A stretch of DNA of 49,416 bases, taken from positions 1-49,416 of IMG/VR virus record IMGVR_UViG_3300042452_000467; one strand, 5' to 3'. The translations under genes and the position numbers were made by a program. The notes beneath the pieces are model-generated. The model saw only the letters and a list, made by a program, of their open reading frames with translations, made no database searches and was not told the DNA's origin. This stretch comes from a virus. Each line of letters opens with the position of its first letter. Position 1 is the stretch's first letter. Positions 23,906 to 31,408 of the stretch are shown piece by piece.

Positions 23906-24465
23906 GATATTTCTCTCTTAATATCAAAATTAAAACTCAAACTAATTCTCTTCTCATCACTCATATTTGGTTCAACATAATGCGAAAGCCAACTTGGAAA
24001 TATAATACAACTTAATGGGCTTGGTTCAACTGGATAATTTCTAATTTTATATGGACTAGTATCGGCTCTTACTGCTGGGCTCTCGAGTATTAATTTGCCG
24101 CAGTTGGGTGGAGTCTTCAAATAAAACACACCAGATAATATTCCTTCGTGTGTATGCGCTGCGTTAAATGAATGTTTGTAATTTATGTTCGCCCACATAC
24201 TGATTAAATGTAATTCTGGTAGGTCTTGCGATTTAGCAATATCATTTGCAAGAATTAATATAACCTTTTTAAACTCTTGGAACAATCCTTCTTTATGAAG
24301 ATCACTTCTAGATTGCCACCCACCAAAATTACTTTTCTTTTTAGATGGCTCTGTTTCTTCTAGATGTGAAATTAAATCTAGATAATCGCTCGAGTGATAT
24401 TTCTCGCTATTAATTATATATCCCCAAATAGGAACAGAAAAAATATTGTGTTGATTAGGATGCAT
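23902..24465 (-). CDS. 2OG-Fe(II) oxygenase, marine-phage type
   Basis: 187 residues resembling the short putative 2OG-Fe(II) oxygenases (the PF13759/TIGR02466 type) common in marine T4-like phages. It starts with an FSVPIWGY strand. The metal-site region is NAAHTHEGILSGVFYL (His104, His106), followed by the distal His162 in FPSWLSHYVEP and Arg173 in EKRISLSFNF for 2-oxoglutarate. It overlaps the sulfotransferase by 11 bases and the tandem oxygenase by four. Substrate unknown; the operon suggests a protein or glycan modification pathway. Confidence 0.85.
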   Translation of the reverse strand: MHPNQHNIFSVPIWGYIINSEKYHSSDYLDLISHLEETEPSKKKSNFGGWQSRSDLHKEGLFQEFKKVILILANDIAKSQDLPELHLISMWANINYKHSFNAAHTHEGILSGVFYLKTPPNCGKLILESPAVRADTSPYKIRNYPVEPSPLSCIIFPSWLSHYVEPNMSDEKRISLSFNFDIKREIS

Positions 24466-25282
24466 CTGGATAAAACCCTTCGTAAAACCATTTATAATTG
24501 TTTAAAACTTCCTGTTGAAAGCGAGTAGAAAATGTTCTCTGTGGTTCTTTATAATATTGAAAAGATGGAGCAGTTTGATGATCAGCACGTTCTTTAAAAT
24601 ATGCATGATCATGTTCGAACAAAACTGATTGACTGATATTTTCTAAATCATGTGAATAATATTCTTCGCCTATATGATTGTAGACTTTCTTAAGAATATA
24701 GATTGGATCTTTTGTAAAATCTTCAAATCGAATAAACAAAACTTTAGATGGATTTTTCTTGAATACATCCATCATTCTAGTAACATCGTTCGCTAATGCA
24801 TCAGACAAAACATTTAATGATTTAAAATAATACCCAAACTTCTCAGACTCAGACATGGCAGGAACAAGAGCATTATCGTCGGCAAAAGAATGAAGAGCAA
24901 GAGTTCGTTGATTTATTTTCTCGAAACTCTCAATAATATCTCTAAGATCACGAACCATGCAAATATACTTGCTATCTGGATATAAATGAAATAGATTTGA
25001 CCAAGAACGATTCTTGGATATTACGACAGGTTTGTTGGTAAGTGCTTCAAACCATCCCTTCGTTGCTCCATGAATTAATCCGTACATGGCTTTATCGGCT
25101 TGCTCCAAACTCATTGCTTGAAATTGCTCGCGATAACGAGACTTGATTAAAACTTGCTGATGCAAGAGATCGGGCAAAGCACAAGTGCCTGTTGTAAATA
25201 TTCTTGGATTTTGCTGCAGGATATTCATAAGCACTGTAGAACCAGTGCGAGGCAATCCGCCACAGAAGAATAATTTGTTCAT
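24455..25282 (-). CDS. PAPS-dependent sulfotransferase
   Basis: 275 residues with both nucleotide-binding motifs of cytosolic/Golgi-type sulfotransferases: the 5'-phosphosulfate loop GGLPRTGSTVL (8-18) at the N-terminus and the 3'-phosphate motif CMVRDLRDIIESF (108-120). The motif FIRFEDFTKDP appears later, as in the family. It would transfer sulfate from PAPS to a hydroxyl on a glycan, lipid or tyrosine; the acceptor cannot be read from sequence. It is first in an overlapping operon with three 2OG-oxygenase domains and, unlike the structural genes, has a sigma70-type promoter. This suggests earlier expression than the virion genes. Confidence 0.9.
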   Translation of the reverse strand: MNKLFFCGGLPRTGSTVLMNILQQNPRIFTTGTCALPDLLHQQVLIKSRYREQFQAMSLEQADKAMYGLIHGATKGWFEALTNKPVVISKNRSWSNLFHLYPDSKYICMVRDLRDIIESFEKINQRTLALHSFADDNALVPAMSESEKFGYYFKSLNVLSDALANDVTRMMDVFKKNPSKVLFIRFEDFTKDPIYILKKVYNHIGEEYYSHDLENISQSVLFEHDHAYFKERADHQTAPSFQYYKEPQRTFSTRFQQEVLNNYKWFYEGFYPDAS

Positions 25283-25300
25283 TATTTACCCAAAAACTAT

Positions 25301-25329
25301 ATTATAACAAAAAGTCAACTAAAAATCAA
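25301..25329 (-). promoter_or_regulatory. sigma70-type promoter of the sulfotransferase operon
   Basis: On the minus strand TTGATT (25329-25324), a 17-base spacer and a consensus TATAAT (25306-25301) preceded by TG at the extended -10 position. The ATG at 25282 follows with a leader of about a dozen bases. The -35 box overlaps the stop codon of the previous gene. Confidence 0.7.
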
Positions 25330-26414
25330 TTTATAAACCCATTAGATTGGAATTTAGGTTCTGTCAAATCCCCAATATCAGTAGCATTGGAATCAGTAGC
25401 AAAAGGAAATTTATCAATTGCATTTGTCGCTGTCACTGGTGCTGGAGGATTATTGCTCGTTGCGCCGCCAAGCATATATCCATGCGTTGCGCTAGATGAT
25501 GAACATGCACTTGCGTTATTTGATGAAAGATCACCAACATAAGTTGACGTTCCCTCAGCTGCAAATGACATTTTGTCAATTGTTCTATATCGTACAACAG
25601 GAGTATTTGCAACCCCGCCCATTGCATAACCATGTGTTGGTGAAGACGCTCCAATCACAAGCCATCTTGCGCGTGTTGTTTCTCCAACCAAAGCTGAATC
25701 TGTTTCGGATGAAAAACGATACTTTTCAATTATATTTGTCAAGATAGTTGCTGGTGGACCAGAACCTAACAATGTTCCATTCATAATGTATCCATCAGTT
25801 AAAGATGCTGCTTCACATGGACCCTGACGATAATATGTCATACCACCAATAATTGCTGTTTCTGCTTCATTTGCAAAAGAAAATCTTTCAATGTCGACAG
25901 GGACTTCATTATATATTTTCATCCCACCAACATATCCATGAGTTGGCGATGCAACACCTACACCGCCATTGACTCGAACAAATTGTAGATTACCAACGCC
26001 AGCTGATGGCGCTTCAGTGGCAAAATTAAATTTTTCAATATTAAAGTAATATGCTAAACCCATTTGAGGTGGGAGTGGGCTAGATTCTGTTGTAGAGTCC
26101 CCACTAACTGCATAACCTGCTAATTCTGAAGAACAAGACCCACCTCTTCTTCTTTTTAATTGCGCGCTTGCAATTGATGTTGCATTTGTATCTGTAGCAA
26201 ACGGAAATCTTTCAATTGTTTGATTGTATACTGGCGGCGGAGATCTGAGTGGATAAATTCCAGCAGAAGCATATCCATATAATGTTCCTGCATGCGGTGG
26301 TGTTGTATTCGCAGCACCAGCGATCATATATCCTAAAGATGATATTGACACTTGCGTCAAATTTGCATTTGAACTATCATCGATAACGGTTATATTATTG
26401 ATTGTAATTGCCAT
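25326..26414 (-). CDS. Six-repeat propeller-like tail/fibre protein D (divergent)
   Basis: 362 residues, the most diverged member of the propeller family. The N-terminus (MAITINNITVIDDSSNANLT) differs from A-C but resembles the opening of the next gene upstream in layout. Six repeats remain countable from the conserved cores NATSIASA, APSAGVGNL, AETAIIGGM, DSALVGET, GTSTYVGDL and NATDIGDL, with HGY..GG and the aromatic-Pro-Phe-Ala strand between them. Loops contain many Pro and Asn. The start overlaps the stop of the 818-residue gene by one base. It is probably a host-recognition or virion-surface protein. Confidence 0.65.
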   Translation of the reverse strand: MAITINNITVIDDSSNANLTQVSISSLGYMIAGAANTTPPHAGTLYGYASAGIYPLRSPPPVYNQTIERFPFATDTNATSIASAQLKRRRGGSCSSELAGYAVSGDSTTESSPLPPQMGLAYYFNIEKFNFATEAPSAGVGNLQFVRVNGGVGVASPTHGYVGGMKIYNEVPVDIERFSFANEAETAIIGGMTYYRQGPCEAASLTDGYIMNGTLLGSGPPATILTNIIEKYRFSSETDSALVGETTRARWLVIGASSPTHGYAMGGVANTPVVRYRTIDKMSFAAEGTSTYVGDLSSNNASACSSSSATHGYMLGGATSNNPPAPVTATNAIDKFPFATDSNATDIGDLTEPKFQSNGFIN

Positions 26415-28870
26415 TAGCCTTGTGAACCTGCAGGGTCAATTCTTGCTTGAGTTAAATCACCAACATCTGTGGCATTCGCGCTTGCAGCAAATAAAAACTT
26501 ATCTATAACATTTCCATAAGTTGGTGAATCTGAGCCACCAGCTGTATACCCATGAGTTGTTGAAGAAGAACCTGTACCAGTTGTTCTTCTAGCCTGAGTT
26601 AGATCACCCACATCTGATGCATTTGTGTCGCTAGAGAATGGAAATCTGTCAATGACATTTGAGTATAATGTAGGAGTTGCGGGGTGTCCACCACCAGAAG
26701 CATACCCATGAGTGGTTGATTGTGTGCCAGCACCAACACGTCTCGCTTCAGTCAAATCTCCAACAAATGTTGCATTTGTATCCGTCGCAAATGGAAATTT
26801 ATCAATTGTTGCGACATTGACGAGAGCAGGAGGTGGAGGCGTTCCACCACCAGAAGCATAACCGTGAGTGCTTGAACTTTGACCCATAGCACCAAATCGC
26901 ACTACTGTCAAATTACCCACAGTTGTGGCAGCAGCAAACTCAGCAGCAAATGGAAATTTTTCTATTGCAGCTGTCCAAGTTACTGGTGGATATGCAGGCA
27001 AATTGGTCTGACCACCGCTTGCATATCCATGTGTAGAAGATTCTGAACCAGCAGGGAAAGCTCTTTTTGTTACAAGCTCGCCAACATAGGTTGAGCCAAT
27101 GTCTACAGCAAATGGGAATCGTTCAATTCTACCAATAGAAGTTTGATTTGCAGGTAAAATCGCAGGTGAAGCAAACTGACCAGCAGCAGTATATCCATTT
27201 GTTGTTGATGATATGCCAGCTGCACCTCTAATTTGTTGCGACAAATAACCTATCGTTGTTGCATTTGTATCTGATGCAAACGGAAACTTATCGATACGAT
27301 CAGACTGAGCTGGGAATGGTAAGAGTGTGAGTCCACCGCTTGCATAGCCATGCGATAATGATACTGAACTGACTTCAATATATCCACTTGAAGGTGTGTT
27401 TACAGTGCTGAAAAATCCTTTTTGATTTGCATCGATAGTAGGATTTTGTCTTCCTGTTCCGACTAATCTTGTTGATGCAACGTTCGTGCTAAATGTGGTG
27501 AAGTCTGAACCGTCATAAGATCCGAACCAACTAAATGATCCAAGTTGATCTGTGCTGTTATAGATATGTGCATCTTCAGATAAGACTTCGTCCATTGGAC
27601 GACCAGCAACTTGATAGATGTCTGCTCTTGTGCTATTGTTTAAAATCCAAGTATTGCCGCTGTCGGTGCTCTTGTATTCACGAATATCCCATTGATTGTT
27701 TACTTCAGCGGCAACTGTGATAGTGTATTTGTCTCTCTCAGAGATTGCCATGCCGCCATAATAGTCACGAACTTGAACACCGTGGAATGGATATCCACCA
27801 GTGCAAACAGTTTTTGTATACCAAGTATTTCCTGTTTTATATGCGACTTTATATTGAATTATATTAACAAGTTTATTGAATGTTCCGAATGCTACAGCAT
27901 CGTCATGAACGTCAAACAAACGAACAGAATTATTTGCCCCTGAATTGGTGAACACTAATTCAAAGTCTGCTTCGTCAAATGGCAATCCAGTTCCATCAGT
28001 TAGATTACCGATGACTGCATTATTCGCATACACATCCCATGGGGCAGTGTTTCCGTTACGAAGAATTTTACCAAAGTAAATGTTATTATTGGAAGTCGAA
28101 TCGTATGGATGCCAGCCCTGAGCAAAATTTAAAATATCTTTATCTTCGTAACTTCTTCTAATTGCAAAATATGGCCAAGTGTAAATTGACTTAAACAATC
28201 CTTTTGGCGTCGACAAATTCGCAACAGGATAATCACCAGTTACAGCCAGCCATTGATTCGCAGTGTTTAAAACTTGTTGACGACCCAATAAAATAAACTT
28301 TCCGTTGGCATTAAATGCGTTTGGATAGAACGATGCCGTTGCTGTTGGGGCAGTCGAGAAAGTTACGTTGACAAGATTTTTATTTGCTGGACTTTCGCCT
28401 TCATTAAATTCAATATAAAACATATTTTTTGTATTTAATACTGCAGAATTTGCCGTACGACCCTGAATAAAAATATAGGCTTTGTTATTGCCAGTTACAA
28501 CTGCGCTGGCATTGTGATCGTCTTTTGAGAAAGTATTTGCTGGTGTAATTGTATACTGCGTTGTGTTTGCAGTATTATGATTGGTAATAGAGACGCCAAC
28601 CGCTCCATTAGATTGTGTGAAGCAAGCATACGTCCAATGATTGGATGCGTTTTTGTCGCGAAGGACTAGTGGCTTGATCCACCAAGACCACATGGCGTTA
28701 TTAATTGTGACGCCAGTAGCACCGAGAGTTATAAAAGAATTCGAATTTGCATTGACGGATGGCGTGGTATCTGGGATTTCGATGTACCCATTACTCGTAA
28801 CAGACACTACATTGAAATTGCCGTTACCTGCGTCGCCAACTACTGTGTTACCCGCCTGTAGAATTGCCAT
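26414..28870 (-). CDS. BNR/Asp-box domain fused to a six-repeat propeller
   Basis: 818 residues. After an N-terminal ~50-residue strand region, residues ~55-500 look like a BNR-type propeller as in some polysaccharide-acting proteins: KDDHNASAVV (116-125), RQQVLNTANQW, WPYFAIRRSYEDKD, ILNFAQGWHPYD, and a textbook Asp-box STDSGNTW (401-408). Residues ~510-818 are six repeats (NATTIGYL to NATDVGDL) of the same family as the four shorter paralogues. The DDHN motif recalls BNR_4 propellers of ulvan-lyase-type enzymes, but catalytic residues cannot be assigned. I infer a glycan-binding or glycan-degrading fibre. The start overlaps the S74 gene by 23 bases. Confidence 0.6.
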   Translation of the reverse strand: MAILQAGNTVVGDAGNGNFNVVSVTSNGYIEIPDTTPSVNANSNSFITLGATGVTINNAMWSWWIKPLVLRDKNASNHWTYACFTQSNGAVGVSITNHNTANTTQYTITPANTFSKDDHNASAVVTGNNKAYIFIQGRTANSAVLNTKNMFYIEFNEGESPANKNLVNVTFSTAPTATASFYPNAFNANGKFILLGRQQVLNTANQWLAVTGDYPVANLSTPKGLFKSIYTWPYFAIRRSYEDKDILNFAQGWHPYDSTSNNNIYFGKILRNGNTAPWDVYANNAVIGNLTDGTGLPFDEADFELVFTNSGANNSVRLFDVHDDAVAFGTFNKLVNIIQYKVAYKTGNTWYTKTVCTGGYPFHGVQVRDYYGGMAISERDKYTITVAAEVNNQWDIREYKSTDSGNTWILNNSTRADIYQVAGRPMDEVLSEDAHIYNSTDQLGSFSWFGSYDGSDFTTFSTNVASTRLVGTGRQNPTIDANQKGFFSTVNTPSSGYIEVSSVSLSHGYASGGLTLLPFPAQSDRIDKFPFASDTNATTIGYLSQQIRGAAGISSTTNGYTAAGQFASPAILPANQTSIGRIERFPFAVDIGSTYVGELVTKRAFPAGSESSTHGYASGGQTNLPAYPPVTWTAAIEKFPFAAEFAAATTVGNLTVVRFGAMGQSSSTHGYASGGGTPPPPALVNVATIDKFPFATDTNATFVGDLTEARRVGAGTQSTTHGYASGGGHPATPTLYSNVIDRFPFSSDTNASDVGDLTQARRTTGTGSSSTTHGYTAGGSDSPTYGNVIDKFLFAASANATDVGDLTQARIDPAGSQG

Positions 28871-29432
28871 TCTTTAGATTCTCAATTTCAGTGCGAAGTA
28901 ATTGTACTTGTGAGTGAAGATCTTTCATTGCTTCAATAAGAATAGCATTGAGACCTGCATAGTTTACAGTATGAACACCTTGTTCGTTGCGTGTAACTAA
29001 TTCTGGTGCAACTAGTAATAATTCTTGAGCAATAACACCAAGAGATGGTGCGCCTGTTTCTTTCCATGTGAAACGAACGCCACGAATATTAGCAAGCATT
29101 TCTACTGCATTTTTTAGCGTCTCAACGTTTTCTTTTTCTTGTAGATCAGAAAGAGAATTGAAATTCGTTGCACTTACAGTACCAGTACTAGGATTAAAGT
29201 ATAACTTCGAAGTGGCAACGTTGGTTGATGTGATATTGCCAGAGGCTGCATTCGTGAATAGAATATAGTAACCCGAACTATTAGTGGTAATTTCGTTAGC
29301 AACGTTGATTGCTCCACCAACCGAACCCCATTCGAGCCCAGTTCCAGTTGAATTGACTTTGAGAGCCTGACCAGCAGTTCCAATAGTTTGGAGATTTGTT
29401 CCGCCGATTTTAGTAGATACAACTGTTGTCAT
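28848..29432 (-). CDS. Small fibre protein ending in an S74 intramolecular chaperone domain
   Basis: 194 residues. Residues 1-90 are short beta elements (TKIGGTNLQTIGTAGQALKV, TGLEWGSVGG). From ~93 the endosialidase-type chaperone (peptidase S74) begins: SDLQEKENVETL with Ser95 and Lys100 at the spacing of the Ser-Lys dyad, then VRFTWKETGAPSLGVIAQEL, and a C-terminal trimerising helix LIEAMKDLHSQVQLLRTEIE. Normally this domain ends a long fibre, folds it as a trimer and cuts itself off. Here it is on a very short protein between a 1522-residue fibre and an 818-residue propeller protein. It may be a small tip fibre or act in trans. Confidence 0.82.
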   Translation of the reverse strand: MTTVVSTKIGGTNLQTIGTAGQALKVNSTGTGLEWGSVGGAINVANEITTNSSGYYILFTNAASGNITSTNVATSKLYFNPSTGTVSATNFNSLSDLQEKENVETLKNAVEMLANIRGVRFTWKETGAPSLGVIAQELLLVAPELVTRNEQGVHTVNYAGLNAILIEAMKDLHSQVQLLRTEIENLKNGNSTGG

Positions 29433-29452
29433 TGAAGTGATCCGTTTTTAGA

Positions 29453-29460
29453 TATTTATC
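29453..29460 (-). promoter_or_regulatory. Late promoter GATAAATA for the S74 gene
   Basis: A late-type box 20 bases before the ATG at 29432. The TAA inside it is the stop codon of the 1522-residue fibre gene. Confidence 0.55.
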
Positions 29461-31408
29461 TAGTTAAATGTGCTGTTGTTGGTAGGGCGAAGTTTTGAGT
29501 GTAACGAGCGATGCCTTTGGTGATGCGAAGATCATCAACATAACCAGTGACATATGAACTATCTCTTGGATTAAATCCAATTCGCAAATCATTTCCTGAT
29601 GTGCAAGTTCCACTTATTGTTGAGCTGTTTGCAAAAACACCATCAACAAATATTCTTACTGAACCAGAAGCCCTTGCAACTGCAACATGATGCCAGCTGC
29701 CGTCATTGACGTTTACTGCTGCAGTAAACTCATCAAAACTCGATCCATTTCCTCTCGCGAAATAAAGCACATTTGCGCTATTGAAACGATTACCAACTCT
29801 CCATGCACCATTATCCGCATTAGAATTTTGTGTTCCAACAACTTGATTATATGTTCCAGAAGCTGATGCATTTATCCAAAACTCAACTGTGAAATCTCCT
29901 GTTCCAAAATCAAAATTATTATTATTTTTCGCAAGCAAAAGATCGCCAGTGCCATCGAAATACATCGACGATCCACCAAATTTGCTCTGCGCTGTGCTAA
30001 TCTTTGCATCACCAACAGTTTCAAAAATAGTTTTGGCTGTCGCGTCAGTGATGCCTGCGTTGGTGAAGTTTAGTAAGAACGAAGTGTTGCTTATGGCAGT
30101 AAGTGGAGCAGTAGGGGGAGTAAAGGTTGTCGTGTAAACAGCCGTGCCTTTTGCAATACGAACATTGCTGATGTATCCCGTAAAGTAATTCGTTGCGCTA
30201 TCGTTCCCAGAACCCACATATAGATTTGGAGGAGACCAATACAAAGTCCCCGCGAAGGTTGCAGTTCCAGCAGAAACACCATTTAGCCAGCATGTGAAGG
30301 TGCTGCCACTTCTCGTAACCGCTATGTGTGTCCAAGTATTTGGCAAGGCAGTTGCGGTAGTTGTAATTGAAATGGCTGGAGAGCCACCCCCAATAGACGG
30401 CGAAGCCCCCTCGACTGTTATTGTTGAATTAGTGTTGCGTGAGACATAGCAAGTCATCCCAGCATAATTGCTGTTTGTTGCGGTAAACAGCACAAAAAGA
30501 CCTTGTGTTGCGGCGTTACTTTGAGGATAAATCCATCCCTCTATCGTAAAATCACCGCTGGAAATGTCGAATGCAGAATTTCCGCTGAGTGAAAGTCTGT
30601 CTCCACTTCCATCAAAGTATCCACTACCACCAACATTCGCTGCAGCATATGATGCTGTTGGTGCGAATGGAGAGAAGGCTTGGACAGAAACATCACCAGC
30701 TCGAGTAATTGTTAGATTATTGGCGCTATTATCTATAAAACGACTTGATTGGCATGTTAATAAGGAAGTATTTGATATAGCAGTTAAAGGTGACGTTGAT
30801 GGAGTAAATTCTGATGTATAAATTGCTGTGCCCTTAATGATGCGCAAATTCGACAAATATCCTGATAGAGGAGCAGCTGCGTGCACGGTATCGCCAATTA
30901 CAAATCCAGCAGTTCTGTCTAAATTTGTACTATATGAAGCTGAATATCCTTGAACACCATTAACGAATATTTTTAAGGTACTTGAAGTTCTTACTGTTGC
31001 AACATGATTCCAAAAATTTATTTGTATTGGTAAACTAGAAGTATATGTGCTTCCATCATAAAAATAAGGGCAATTATTTGTGTCTATAGCCAATACCCAA
31101 GGAGAAGCTGATGCGCTTGATCTGGCGTCAAATACGACTGCATTGACTCCAGAATTTGTTTTATATACCCAATATTCTGTAGTAAAATCGCCTGTTCCAA
31201 ACGAAAGCCCTGGTATTGGCGATGCTCCAGTTAAGCGATCTCCGCTTCCATCAAAGTAATTACTCCATCCAGTTTGACTGAACGGACTAAATGTTCCTTG
31301 AGTTGCATTGCCATTTCTTGTGATAGTAAAATTATTATTCGAAGAATCTAAGAATGTATGGTTGTTTTGATTGTTCGTTCCGTTTCCTGGCAATAACAGT
31401 GTTGTATA
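29456..31408 (-). repeat. LamG triplet, second copy
   Basis: Codes residues 873-1522 and aligns by eye with the first copy, with the linkers ITRNGD/ITRAGDVSVQ and FTPP/FTPS in the same places. The copies have diverged clearly, so the duplication is not recent. Confidence 0.75.

Noticed and set aside
24455-24465. Frameshift or fusion between the 2OG oxygenase and the sulfotransferase
   Set aside because: Both proteins have complete family ends, and the 11-base overlap is typical of this operon.
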